Shown: positions 1 through 10,994 of the stretch, piece after piece | Position numbering within the stretch: position 1 is the stretch's first letter | How the letters are laid out: every line of letters begins with the position of its first letter | Assembly (NCBI GenBank): GCA_001600055.1 | Contig: BCIV01000001.1 | Span: 1,295,774 to 1,359,773, forward strand | Reading direction: 5' to 3' | Source: Filobasidium wieringae | Taxonomy: Eukaryota > Basidiomycota > Tremellomycetes > Filobasidiales > Filobasidiaceae | DNA length: 64,000 bases | Notes under the pieces: generated by a model | Databases searched by the model: none | Told to the model about the DNA's origin: nothing | The model's input: only the letters and a program-made list of their open reading frames with translations | Translations under genes and position numbers: made by a program

Positions 1-1235
1 GGCGCAACTCGCCGCTGGTGTACGGCCTGTCAGCACGTTAGTATACGCTGTGCATATATAGCCGTGCTTCCGGTCTGATGATTTCTGCACATAGGTATGC
101 TCCGCTTCAACCTCTCTACTCCAACACCGATGATCGAAGCACGTACTCTGGTCCTGGCACAACCGGCAGGAAACCTCTCCTGGATTCACAAGGCGATCCT
201 GATGCAAAGGACGTAGAACTGGTGACCGTCCCAGCTTTAGGAGCAGAGTGAGTCATCCGCATACACTTGTTGGCTGCTTCACCATCTCATCCTTGATGCG
301 TCACAGATGGTCCAAGAATGAACTCTACTCGCAGAGCAAACGAGCAAAGGCAGCTGAACGAAGGGAAAAGAGAGGCAGAGCATGGAAGCAGTGGACTCGG
401 GATCAAAGAGGATGCTGTGGAATCGGATGGATGACCAAAAAGATGTTGGTCGTAATAGTCTTTGTCTTTGTGGTAGCGTAAGTTTCGCACCGCAGATACC
501 GACGGACAGCTCGTACTAAATCGGTGGCCTGACTTTTCTTAGCCTTGCCCTCCTGTTATACTTTCTCCTGCCGAGGGCTCCTTCGTTTTCGTTCCCTTCC
601 AGCCCTCCTCTGACTGTCGACAACAGCACCGTCAGCTTCTCCCGAACTCCTGCCAACTTTTCCTTTACAGGGGATATCATGATGTTAGGTCAGTACTCAC
701 CAGACTCTTAATCCGGTACCTCGCGGGCTAATTCACCCGCACCTGTAACAGCCGATGGATCAAGCTCCTACATACCCATCCATATGAACGATCTGACGAT
801 CTCAGTTTACGATTATAACACGAATAAAAAGATCGGAACAGGACACTGGAAAGATCGTTCGATCAGCAAAAGCGATAGGAATTCTTTATCATTACCAGTC
901 GAATTCTCCTATACAGGAATCAACGCCACCGATACGACATGTAAGATCATCGTTCCGTCAAACCCGGATGTCACTTCTGACGTGAATGACCGATAGGGCT
1001 GAACATGTACAATGCGTGTGGACATATTTGGACTGGTCAGGAGAGAACTAGTACGTACGGACTGTATAACAATGCATACACCAGCATAAGACCTGATCGT
1101 GTTTCGCCGCAAACAGGTCTTTTCCTACGCGTCACGCTCAACATGAATATCAGAGGCCTAGTGAGCAAGCCATCTGTTTCTAGGCTGGTGAGCGATATCG
1201 AATGTCCATTCGAGTTGCCCTCGAATAGCGTTTAG
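1..1235 (+). CDS. LEA14-like single-pass membrane protein (5' partial)
   Basis: The 5' end is cut by the window edge. Visible coding exons join in frame as about 95-247, 307-477, 543-688, 752-940, 997-1035 and 1117-1235; each junction has a GT donor and AG acceptor. The product has a polar Pro/Ser-rich N-terminus, a Lys/Arg-rich stretch (SKRAKAAERREKRG), then one strong membrane segment (MLVVIVFVFVVA continuing LALLLYFLLP across an intron). After it comes a beta-rich domain with N-x-S/T sites (NSTVSF, NFSFTG) ending in VSDIECPFELP. A short cytosolic tail, one TM and a LEA_2-like domain facing the lumen or outside is a layout known from fungal vacuole/ER membrane proteins. The LEA_2 call is inferred from strand pattern, not from an alignment. 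A further upstream exon may end near position 17. Confidence 0.6.
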
Positions 1236-1323
1236 CTATAATGTAATTTATCTTGTAATATATCCACCACCCTTTCTATACAGCATGATCGTCACGAGCT
1301 GCTCCACATGCAAATCTTTCTCG

Positions 1324-3326
1324 TCATATATCGTCATCGTGCCATACCTCAAACCCTGGATACCCGATATCAGTTTGTTGAGTGGTAGGTAGGCAGCGTT
1401 CTCTAGCGTCAGGATCCACTGTAGCTGTGGCTGTATCCGTGTGTACGGATGGAATGACCTCGTCTCCGAAAGATCCGATCGATTCCGTCTCCTCTTGTAT
1501 CGCAGCTTCGACAGCAACATTGCGATAAGGGGTAACCTGCGATGCTAGTTCAAAGTCCGGAAGATCTTTGACAGCTTGAAGGGGTGGGTCATCGCGCGCG
1601 AGGAATGGTATCGGCTGAACATGGCGTTTCTTTGGTTTGGGGCGAAAGGTACTGGGTCTGTTGCTTTGTTGACTGAGTGGGAACGCGAACTAGGACGGGT
1701 ACAAGAAGTCAGCTGCAGACTAAAGTTGAACACAGAATATGCCCTCACCTGCTCGGGTAGCTGTAGACTAAGCTGGCCTGACGGAACGTCCATGCAAGCC
1801 AGAGGCGGGATGTGCGCTGAATCATCCGCTCCTTCAAGGATTTGAGCAGGTATATGATCGAAATTCAAGGTGCTCAAATCCTCTATCCCCGGACTTGGCG
1901 AGATTGCTGCTGCTTCGAGTATATCGATGTTTATACCCAATCCAGCTTTTGGAGCAGGTAAAGAAAAGACGGAGTCTTGAGATGGGAAGCGGTTTTCATC
2001 ATGACTAGCAGTGGACTGAGACGGGATAAGACTGGGTTCGTTCCTCGGCGCCCACATACGAGTATACTCAGGCTCAAGATCCTCTTGGAAATGAGGCATG
2101 CTATGGTCAGGCTTTGAAACATACGTGTCGTCGTGATCGGGATATGCGGAGCCATAACCACCACCCCCTATCTTCGCCTCTGTCATATATGGTGTCGAAT
2201 ACGCAACGTCTCCTAGGAGACCTTCAACGTGGCAGCTTTCTTCTTCTATAGTAGACATCGACGGCTGGTATATAGCAGGTGCAGGATTGCGAGCGTACGT
2301 CGGGAAGGACTCCGAAGATCGAAAAGGTAAGCTGAAAGGGAGTCTGAGGTGACTTTGTCTGAAAGGTGAGGGCGATGGAGTGCATCTCGTAGAAATGTAC
2401 TGATAAGTTTGCCTTCCGTCGCATGCATAGTTAGGGCCCGGCGATTTGAAAACGTCATTCGAGTTTGGAGTCATATAGGGGTCGTCTCGCTTCGGAACGC
2501 AGCCAGACCGAAATTGCAAGGGTGAAGGACTGGCAGGGTAATCGAATCTCGCCGCTCCGGCAAATAGGCTGGTAGGAACATGCCCATTTTGCACTGAATG
2601 AGGTGTTCCAAATTTGGATACCATTGGGTTATCGCGATGAACAGATGCATATCTTGTAAATTGCCTGTCGAGGCGCATAGTGTCATCTTGCGATCGACGG
2701 TTCCTGACGCGATCTTGTCCACCAGGTCGTGCTCCTATATTTGAAGATAAGCTTTTTATCGGTGTCTGCATCCTGAAGTGTTGGTCTGCTCCGTTCGAGG
2801 ATTTCCAAGATCTGTTCGCTGCGGGCCGAAAGTAAGTCTCCTCACGTTCGTCTTCGAAAGCCGTTAAAGCTGCCGATTTCCTCTTGACACCCCTATGACT
2901 GTTGAGAGTCTCTCGCATCCAGATTGGAAGTTGCTATGATACGTTTATAAGCTTTCTGTACGAGGCCAGATTTCAACCCGAACTCACTGTAGTCGTGTCA
3001 CTCGGTATGGGCTGCGGCGTTGTACGTTCTGGACTAGATGCTGCAGCGTCCGATCTTCGATCTTGAGATTTCCGGCTAGGCTGACGCATACCTGATTGTT
3101 TCCAGCCTTGGACAACGCCGCCTGTTTCACCCATGTCTCCTGTTCTGGCTGAACCAGCGATACTCTTGTAGAAACGATTACGAGGACCGTCATCACTGGT
3201 AACGTGCCTTCCTCTACCTGCTCGGCGAACTGTCAACACTGACCGGATATAGGCTCCTGAAGCAACTTCCACATGGCTTTTGTCGGACGACAAGGCATGC
3301 TTCCTTGAAGGGCAAACATCCGGCAT
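1324..3326 (-). CDS. Low-complexity hypothetical fungal protein
   Basis: No family is recognised. Three coding exons join in frame: 3326-2988, 2933-1749 and 1689-1324. The introns of 54 and 59 nt have GTGAG donors, and splicing the second avoids stops in the raw frame. The protein is Ser/Pro/Arg-rich and probably disordered: an Arg-rich start region, a KRKSAAL basic patch, many SP/TP sites, and an acidic Glu/Asp/Thr-rich tail ending in WHDDDI. Basic patches plus abundant SP/TP sites would suit a nuclear or cell-cycle-regulated protein, but that is only inference. The start is uncertain. An upstream exon (about 3366-3394, reading YQLLVAEQR) joins in phase to the first exon across a 37-nt GTCAG..TAG intron, so the true N-terminus may lie upstream. 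Confidence 0.5.
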
Positions 3327-3834
3327 TGCTATCAGCTACTTCTTAGAACGGAGAAGCGGACTGACCTCTTTGCTCTGCTACTAGCAGCTGATAGGCTGTA
3401 CGTGTTTGGTTTGCGAGGAACGTGGGTGATGGTCATATTTGTGAAACTCGGAGCAATAGATTCCGTTTGAATTTTGACGAAGGTGACCGGACTTAGTCCA
3501 TTGTTTCCCGATCTCTAGCACTGACAGTGTGACTCACGGATCTCAGTTTCCAACTTGCAACGTTTTTCAACTCGTCACTATCGGTATGAGTAGTCAGGAA
3601 CTCAGCAATTAGCATATCTTGCTATGCTCGTCAGTCGCTGGCTGTAAGTTGCTAGCTAGATCGCAGATGAAACTAGTCCAGGTAAAGCGCATACACACTT
3701 GGGCATATACACGTCGCCCAGAGATGAAAATAGAACTCATCGGAAGCTCGTACTAGTCAGAGTAGTAGTTCTGCTCTGATAATGCTTACAGCACATGAAA
3801 TAGTTGGTCTGATCGAGCAATGGTTCGGTGAAGC
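3327..3834. other. Divergent intergenic region, gene 2 / FEX
   Basis: The region holds the shared upstream DNA of the minus-strand low-complexity gene and the plus-strand fluoride exporter. It contains the possible extra 5' exon of the former (about 3366-3394, minus strand). I see no other coding signal or clear promoter element. Confidence 0.4.
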
Positions 3835-5139
3835 ATGCAACCACGGATGTCTGCACCACTAGTCATGAATCGAGATATACCCTGGCTCAGGCCTGCAGCA
3901 GAGTATTCCATTCTTGTACCTGCGTCTCTGTTTGGAATCTTGGCTCGTCTCGGTCTGGAAGCAGTCTCCGATTGTGAGTCGACATACCATGAGAGCAATC
4001 GAATCAAAATTGACTATAGGTCTGTAGATGACGGCAGGGTTGTCTTCCCTCTAATATGGGCTCAAGGAGTTGGATGTGCTATAATGGGCACTGTAGTCGC
4101 CAGGAAGGCTGAGCTGACTTCAATGTTAGTTCAACGTCGAACCGTACGGCAAGATGGGCGCAACTGATCTCGTAGCGATAGATACTCGCCGTTTGAGATA
4201 GCATTGTCTACAGGTATGTATGATCGGCTAAGAACTTCTAGAACTTGACTAAGCAAGTTATTTGCGTGCCTACTTTAGGCTTAGCCGCCTCTATAACTAC
4301 CTTCTCTTCATGGATGCTTGAAGGTTACGAATCGTTTGCAAATCTAGGCCATTACCGAAGAGGCGGATTGCACAACGTATGTTCCTGATCGTCTTCCCAC
4401 GGGGATGTGCAGCATGTGCAGCTGAATTAGGTTCTTTTCTCTTTAGACAGTGGACGGTTTGGTTTATACTTTGGTTACCGCAGCTGTGGCCTGGGCTAGC
4501 GTATCCTTCGGGGAACACTGCTCAAGCAAAATTCCGTTCAAAATTCCATCCTCAGGAAAGTCTAATAAAACCTCGATGGACAATCTAGACGAGGCAGATA
4601 AGGATTCGGCGGAGTCAGCAAGGCTAAGATCCAACTGTATGGATCTCCTCTGCGTTTCGATGGGCATCGTTTTCTATGCTGGGGCACTTCTTCTCTATTT
4701 CTTGGGTCCGCATGCATGGCGGCATTCAGTGACTTTTGCTCTCCTTCTAGGACCTCCTGGCTCTATGCTTCGGTACGCGTTGAGCAAACTGAGTGCCAAG
4801 CCTCGGTGGCAAGGTCGGTTTCCGATTGGTACTTTCATCGCGAACATGTTAGCTACTGCTGTCTTGGCCGGCGTTTATGTGGGTCAACGATCTCCCGGCA
4901 AAGGAGGCCGAACAACGTCTCCCACCTTCACGGGTTGCAACGCTCTATATGCTCTGCAACAAGGGTTCTGTGGCTGCCTGAGCACGGTTAGTTCGTTCGT
5001 TATGGAAGTCAAAACGATACAGCGGACAAGATGGAAGTGGATCTACGCTGGCGGGAGTGTACTCTTGGGGCATCTCTTAATCCTTGCGATTGTTGGGGGA
5101 GTGAGCTGGTCAGGTGCCGGGCTAGGCCAAACGTGTTAA
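3835..5139 (+). CDS. FEX1: Fluoride export protein, two-domain CrcB/FEX family
   Basis: Exports toxic fluoride across the plasma membrane. Exons 3835-3973, 4028-4124, 4176-4213 (38 nt), 4279-4376 and 4447-5139 join to a 354-residue protein. The N-terminal CrcB repeat shows GILARLGLEAV, then YDGRVVFPLIWAQGVGCAIMG, then ITTFSSWMLEGYESFAN. The C-terminal repeat shows GPPGSMLRYALSKL, GTFIANMLATAV, and GFCGCLSTVSSFVMEV. A tandem pair of CrcB domains in one chain is the eukaryotic FEX arrangement, whereas bacterial CrcB/Fluc works as an antiparallel dimer of single domains. The charged linker between the halves (SMDNLDEADKDSAESARLR) precedes the linker helix. In the first repeat the usual GFCGS before TTFSSW reads GLAAS. 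The family is certain; the exact start is likely. Confidence 0.93.
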
Positions 5140-5383
5140 CGCGACTTCATTCGAGGTTATAAGGGAGACATCGGTAGTCGATTCGCTTGATCTGCAAGCC
5201 GAACCCACACCAGAAGACTGTCTCCTTGCGCCATATGTCTGTGATACAAACGATTATGATGGATATCAAGATTCTTACTCGTACATGAGATCTGCATCAA
5301 GCAGTGGTATAGGAATAGAAAATGCGGTGAAAATGAGGAAAGGATCGGATAGGAGATGTCCGCAAGCGCTATCATGTCCTCTA

Positions 5384-8290
5384 CTAGATGCCTAAGCCAG
5401 ACCTTGCGGCTGAGAGGATGGACCAGTCGGATGGACCCATGTCACCAGTGATCTCCCATACGGATGTACCCCTCAAACCGGCCTGTCGAGCGAATTGTGC
5501 TTTCAACGAGATGGACTGTGGGTCGTCATACGTGACTACCTGTCCGGTAGCCCACGATTTCAACCAGGGAGTACTAGAACATGAGTCCCACTCTCGGGTG
5601 AAACCTCCTGCTCCCACCCAGGTTCCAGAATCGTCTCTGACCAGAGCTCCTTGCGAGATCAAAGAAGCGAAGTTGACTTGACCGTTATCGGTTCCTCCAT
5701 TAGGATTGTAGATCGTGACGGTATCCCGAGCCTGCAGATGCCGCCTTCGAGTTCTCAGCTTGTTTGCTGACGATTTCTGGAGGTATCCGTACGCGGCAAC
5801 ACCAAGCATAATCTGGTCGGCGGGCATTCCAGCAGTGGTCCAACTGGCAACGGCTGCATAAGCATTTGCCAAGGGCTGCGTCGATGTTCCACATGCATCA
5901 GATAAAGGAGCGTTGGGCCCTGGTGTGTCTGATGATCCCCAGATGTCGTAGTTCATAACCGTGATCCAGTCGAGAACTTTGGCAAAGCCAGAAACATCGG
6001 TTGATGGACTTCCATTCTCATCAGCAAACGGCCAAACCTGAGTTGCCGCGGAGATGAACGCATCGGAGGGAAGAGTGGCACGAAGAGTATTTAGGAACAA
6101 CAAGAAATTGGCCGTGTCCGAGGATGAGACGCCGTTCGATCCTGATCCGAGAACACCTGGGTATTCCCAATCGATGTCGATTCCATCGAGGCTGTATTGG
6201 TTGTAGACAGATGCGATATTATTGGCAAATGTCATCCTGTTTGACTCGCTGCTCACTGCAGCCGAGAAATAGACACTGCCAGTCCATCCACCGATACTCA
6301 GCCGGACTCGCTTGCCAGCACTGTGTCCTGCAGCAACAAGTTGTTGCAGAGTCTCGATGCTGTTGTATTGGGTGAACTCTAAGGCGAAGTCGGCATTTGG
6401 AATGGCAAACGCGAAATCAACTACATCGAGCTTGCTCCAATCAAGCTGCGAAACAGGGAATGTCCATACCGACCAGTCCGGATAGTAGCCCAGTGTCATT
6501 CGAGAATTGAGAGTAGCAGTACTGAGACCACCAGCTCCTGTTGCAAGGGGAGCGCTTGAACTGACCGTGGCACTAGCGCTAGTTATTGAGCTCGAGATTG
6601 CGGATGTTTCAGCCGCGGTTGGAACTATTGCGGTTGGACTCATGACTGCTGAATCGCTCTCGCTAATTGAAAGTCCATCTACACTAGCCGTAACAGTAGG
6701 CAAAGGTGATGAGGTGGACATCGTGCTTGATGACCAGGCAGTAGAAGCGAATGCCGATTTACTCTCAGTCTGGCTGGCGGTTTCGCTTGCTGTAGCTGAC
6801 GCTGACCACCAAGACGACCACCAAGCCGTCGCAGTAATGCTCGCGGAACTTGCTAGCTCGGTCGACGTTGGGATCAACGATAGCATGGTGCTCATGATTG
6901 GCTCCGACTCAGTTTGGGTAGAAGTTACGCTTGCAGACGACATTTCTACGCTTGATGAGATTGTTGAGGAGAGCTCGGGAACGGAAGTGACTGCAGATTT
7001 GCTTGCCCGGGAGAAGGAAGGGTAATTTGGAACGGCGCCAGGTGGCTTCCAGTTGGGAATGTAGACGGACGTCGGAACGACAGCAGTACTATTCGCAGTA
7101 GATGAGGAGGATGAAGATGCCAAGGAGGAGGTTACGTTGGTTGGAGTCGGTACAATCTTCGAGCTGAAAGATGGATAGTTGGGAACCGCTCCAGGAGGTT
7201 TCCAATTAGGGACGTAAGAAGAGGTCGAAGGTTTAGCGGTGCTCGAAGCGGCAGTTCCACTTGCTTGACTAGTCCAGCTAGAAGCAGTCACTGATCCTAT
7301 ACTTGCAGACGCGGTGTATGTCGCATTCTCAGATCCCCATTCCGATACGGATCGAGAGCTTGATGCGGTATCCTTTGGCCAAGCGCTGTAAACGGACGTA
7401 GATTCTGAAGTTGCTGCAGTTGGCTCGCTGGCCCATGAGGAGTAGAAAGAAGAGGCCGAGAGGGATGCGATACTGCCGGTGGAAACCGGTACGCTGGATT
7501 CGAGGACAGAAGTGTAGACCGAGGAGGAGGTAGAAGAGACCAAAGTAGCAATGATTTGAGGGACACTAGAGGTGGCGGAAGTCTCGAAGATGCTAGATGA
7601 AGTGCTGACAGCTTCACTTGGAAGTACAATTCCGACAGAACCAAGCGGGACGCTGGTTCCGGTACTAGCTGTAGTGAGAACTACAGAATCGGTCGAGGAA
7701 GCCTGACCCAAAGTGTTTGTGGTTTCTGAAGCCGAGGCTGTCACCGTTTGATAGACATAAGACGAGATGTAAGAAGAAGCCCAGTCAGACTCGCCACCAG
7801 TACTCGTGCTCCATATAGATGGTGCACTAGTCTCAGTCTCGCTAAGGACTGCCGACGAGAAAGTAGACGTTTGAGTAATGGCGGAGTCTGTGAACGAGCT
7901 GGAAGCCGTCTGAGTAGGAAAGTCCGAAGATGCAGGAGAAACAGTCGCTGAAGCGACTGTCGTAGCCAAATCTGAGACCCAGCTTGAGGCACTGAGCGAT
8001 TCGGTTTCAGTGGAACTGGTAACTCCTGTCGCAGATGCGGTCAAGCTCTCGGAGAGAGTACCTATGCCCTCAATGCCCGAAGTTGGCACCGCGTCTACCC
8101 ATATCGTATATGTCTTCGTCGCTTGTACCGTGACCGTTTTAGTCGTTGTAATGGGCAATTTCCTTTCATCGATCAATTTTGAATGGTCACGGGCCCTGCC
8201 CCAGACAACAGATCCGTACCGTCTAGCCTCGACCGATGTCGGTAGGACGCTCAAGGTTGGAAGAAGGGAGATGAGTGTTGCCAAATGCAT
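5384..8290 (-). CDS. GH18 chitinase with long N-terminal Ser/Thr-rich region
   Basis: Hydrolyses beta-1,4 N-acetylglucosamine chains, presumably in cell-wall remodelling. One uninterrupted reading frame of 968 residues; I start at the Met before the signal peptide (MHLATLISLLPTLSVL), 25 codons after the first in-frame ATG. Residues about 75-580 are mucin-like Ser/Thr/Ala sequence, expected to be heavily O-mannosylated. They carry two copies of PNWKPPGAVPNYPSFS. The GH18 barrel begins near residue 597 (MTLGYYPDWSVW) and shows SIGGW and the catalytic DGIDIDWEYPG (DxxDxDxE) near residue 700, MNYDIWG, and WEITGDMG near the end. There is no C-terminal GPI signal, so it is probably secreted or wall-associated. 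Oddities: no intron in 2.9 kb of an intron-dense region, and the Ser/Thr region precedes the enzyme instead of following it as in yeast Cts1. Confidence 0.95.
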   Translation of the reverse strand: MHLATLISLLPTLSVLPTSVEARRYGSVVWGRARDHSKLIDERKLPITTTKTVTVQATKTYTIWVDAVPTSGIEGIGTLSESLTASATGVTSSTETESLSASSWVSDLATTVASATVSPASSDFPTQTASSSFTDSAITQTSTFSSAVLSETETSAPSIWSTSTGGESDWASSYISSYVYQTVTASASETTNTLGQASSTDSVVLTTASTGTSVPLGSVGIVLPSEAVSTSSSIFETSATSSVPQIIATLVSSTSSSVYTSVLESSVPVSTGSIASLSASSFYSSWASEPTAATSESTSVYSAWPKDTASSSRSVSEWGSENATYTASASIGSVTASSWTSQASGTAASSTAKPSTSSYVPNWKPPGAVPNYPSFSSKIVPTPTNVTSSLASSSSSSTANSTAVVPTSVYIPNWKPPGAVPNYPSFSRASKSAVTSVPELSSTISSSVEMSSASVTSTQTESEPIMSTMLSLIPTSTELASSASITATAWWSSWWSASATASETASQTESKSAFASTAWSSSTMSTSSPLPTVTASVDGLSISESDSAVMSPTAIVPTAAETSAISSSITSASATVSSSAPLATGAGGLSTATLNSRMTLGYYPDWSVWTFPVSQLDWSKLDVVDFAFAIPNADFALEFTQYNSIETLQQLVAAGHSAGKRVRLSIGGWTGSVYFSAAVSSESNRMTFANNIASVYNQYSLDGIDIDWEYPGVLGSGSNGVSSSDTANFLLFLNTLRATLPSDAFISAATQVWPFADENGSPSTDVSGFAKVLDWITVMNYDIWGSSDTPGPNAPLSDACGTSTQPLANAYAAVASWTTAGMPADQIMLGVAAYGYLQKSSANKLRTRRRHLQARDTVTIYNPNGGTDNGQVNFASLISQGALVRDDSGTWVGAGGFTREWDSCSSTPWLKSWATGQVVTYDDPQSISLKAQFARQAGLRGTSVWEITGDMGPSDWSILSAARSGLGI

Positions 8291-8776
8291 TATGACGGGT
8301 ATCGAATTTATGTAGAGGTGGAATAGAGGGAGGGTGTTTGGCGTCGAGCCTGGATATCCTGTCAACGGCTAGCGTCAAGCAGGGGTTGATGAACTGAATT
8401 ATAAGGGCGAGGGAATATGGCGGGGTTCGAAACCAGTTCGAATGGTAGTGGTCTCGCTCAGAGTGCAGAGATAGAATAAGAAGAGGGATACATGATACAT
8501 GATACATGATAGATTGAGTGCAAGATCATGTCCTCATGTACGGAAAGGCGTTGTCAGCCATCTTGCACAAGCTCTGGGCAGGTTGGGAGACTTTCTACTC
8601 TCGGTATCACTTGCATGGAGAACGCCGGACATATTTCTTGACAGATGTCCGCCGACCTCGTGGGGAGGGTATATGCAATATACGGTAGATGCTCGATCAC
8701 CTAGTCCTGGCTAGCTGTTGCTTAGGTGCAAGTAGACCAATCTCTCCGTCGTTCCCGCATTTCCTCGTTCTCTACA
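8291..8776. other. Divergent intergenic region, chitinase / methyltransferase
   Basis: Shared upstream DNA of two divergently transcribed genes. It includes a tandem 7-mer (ATACATG repeated, about 8488-8511) roughly 200 bp upstream of the chitinase start. No other structure recognised. Confidence 0.4.
8486..8512. repeat. Tandem ATACATG repeat upstream of chitinase
   Basis: Three consecutive near-perfect copies of a 7-bp unit lie in the chitinase upstream region. They may be a protein-binding array or a simple slippage product; the sequence alone does not decide. Confidence 0.5.
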
Positions 8777-10102
8777 ATGTCGCATACAACTCCGAGTCAA
8801 GGGAACATCAATCATTCGATGCGGTCGAACTACAACGAATTTGGAGTTGACGAGGTGAGTCCACAACTTGGAGGATCTTTGGAAACGACTGCCAAGCTTT
8901 ATGCATCCAGTACTACAGAAAGGTCAATGCCTCATACCGCAATCCCTTCTTCCCGGGCATTCGCAAGGTGCGAGGCCCTGACCACGAATAAATTGTGGCA
9001 CAGGCTGAACAGCAGGCTGAATATATCTCGGATGTGAAGATCAGGTCATCTTTGCTCTATTAGACAGATGGTGGAAGGAAGAAGGATCGTCTAAACTGTC
9101 CGAAACGACAACGGGCCAGGAGGAAGTAACGTTAAGAATTCTAGATATGGCTGCTGGCAGGTAAGACCCCATTGACTGCTTAAATGTCTCCGGAAACTTT
9201 ACTGATCTATTTAGTCTTCAGTGGTGAAGCGACTCTGGTAATCGAAGAATGGTATAATCTTCGCTTCGCAGAGGTCTCATCTACAGAACCTGGACCATCT
9301 AATTCCGCTCCACATGCCACGGCGAATTCCCTTATACCTTCATCCCTGCCGAACCCCTTGGCTAGCTTGGGGATCACCTCCTCTCGTCTTCCTGTCACGG
9401 CGAGACCAGCGTTCATACCCCCTAACAAAAAAGGAAAGCAACCTGATCAGGCAAATCGGGAGCCTTCAGCAGAGGCCGGAGCACAAAGAAGCGCAGTCGA
9501 GCAGATCGAACGGAAACGGAAACCAAGGTTGCGCATAACTGCAACCGACCCAGTAAGTCCATCGGGTATAATAGTAGCACTACAACAGTCTAAGCTAGTC
9601 ACCATACTCAGTTCACTGTCCCGGCCTACGAAGCTCGAACGGGGAAACGATGTCATCCCCTCTCATACACCGATATCGCTGAAGGCAAACTAGCCGACCT
9701 GGACCAAACAGGAATAACTTCCAAGTATGATATGGTCATCTGTTCTTTCGCGCTACATCTTGTTGGGGATTCGTCGGAAATGTGGGCCTTACTTTACGAG
9801 TTGAGTCAGCGAGCAAGATGGTTGGCTGTTATAGCACCACACAAAAAGCCTGAGGTGAGCTTTTAGAGCCGAAATGCTTTTAGTGAGGTGAACTACAATT
9901 GGATGTAATCTAGATCAAAGACGGATGGGGCTTCTCCCGGTGGAATTTTGCTACATGGAAGAGTACAATCGATCCTGGCTTACAGCACCTGGGGGACTCG
10001 AATGTCAATAATGATAAGCAACAAAACGGTCTGGTCGATGAAGGTCGAGAATTGGTGGTCGACCGAGTGAGATGTAGACTGTATCGTTCCGCCGGAAACT
10101 AG
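8777..10102 (+). CDS. SAM-dependent methyltransferase (class I-like), substrate unknown
   Basis: Six exons join in frame to a protein of about 340 residues. The N-terminus reads NYNEFGVDEYYRKVNASYRN, then PFFPGIRK and VIFALLDRWW. The glycine-rich SAM-binding loop LDMAAGSGEATL is assembled across an intron whose donor lies in AAG|S. A long Pro/Ser-rich, probably disordered insert (PSNSAPHATANSLIPSSLPN and onward) splits the fold. The second half, PAYEARTGKRCHPLSYTDIA then YDMVICSFALHLV, matches motif post-I/IV of class I methyltransferases: an acidic/polar loop, then a hydrophobic strand with the putative catalytic segment. APHKKPEIKDGWGFSRWN follows. The overall scheme is typical of uncharacterised fungal methyltransferases; the substrate cannot be told from sequence. 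Start chosen at 8777; an in-frame ATG at 8726 is also possible. Confidence 0.82.
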
Positions 10103-10994
10103 GACAATTTCAATAAGCATAATCTGACATCTTACCAAGTTGCTCTCAACTCGCAAGTTGAAACATTAAAAGCAAGCCATGCAGCTCATAGCAACACGTA
10201 TCTCAGCAGGCCGGTGAGCCATTCGCAACGATGAGAATGGTGATTGTCGGGCAAGTGGGTTTACAGTGACTTGTCGTGGATCGGTTGATGGTGGTGAGAA
10301 GTCACCGTAATGATTGAGAGGAATGTTTTCGCGTATCGGGTGTGTGATGTGCCGTGACTATGCTCTTACTCACTTCGTAGGGATTGGTGGCTTGGACCTA
10401 GGACTAGATCTACCGACTGTAGCTACCACACGATGTGCATGTATTATGACGAACAAGGCGAGGTCTAGCTGAAGTCATGTCCGCCCGTCTATGCGACGCG
10501 CTCGGTGTCCTTTTGTTCGTCATGCATGGCACCTGTCTTGGCCTAGATTTCATCAGCGGTAAACCTAAAAGGGAGCAGTTGGCGAGAACTCAGAGACTTC
10601 AACCGTGCCATTTTGTGTTTGACCCCATCAGCTATAGCTATAGTCCAGACAGAAGTTTGCCGTTAGCTTTGCACTCCCCATCCACCATCACGATAAACAT
10701 ATTCCGTTCAGCGCCGGTCGCAACGCGTTTCACTCACTACTTCAAAGCCCTCCTTGCGCTGCTAAACCCCTTTGACCACTAGGTTGATCGGGCCTGTTCC
10801 GTATTCCTCGTTGACCCAAATCGTACTGTCGGTCTCATCGGGGTAAATTCATAGATCTCTACGGATCCAGATTTACAGCTCAATACCACCGGTCTCATCA
10901 ATCAAAACTCCTCTCATTCCCTTCCCATAACTCGACTCCATCGCGCCATTAGTCGTCCGCAACTCGGCCCTAACATCATATCCAATCAAGTGAA
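10103..10994. other. Intergenic region upstream of the PAK kinase
   Basis: About 0.9 kb between a gene ending at 10102 and the kinase start. A 101-codon plus-strand frame (10477-10782) lacks family signals and lies where a long 5' leader would be expected. CT-rich leader-like sequence directly precedes the kinase ATG. Nothing else supported. Confidence 0.4.

Noticed and set aside
6507..7025. 172-codon plus-strand frame antisense to the chitinase
   Set aside because: Lies wholly inside the Ser/Thr/Ala repeat region of the chitinase; low-complexity codons open several frames by chance.
10477..10782. 101-codon frame upstream of the PAK kinase
   Set aside because: Mixed hydrophobic/basic sequence with no family match; better explained as the 5' region of the kinase.
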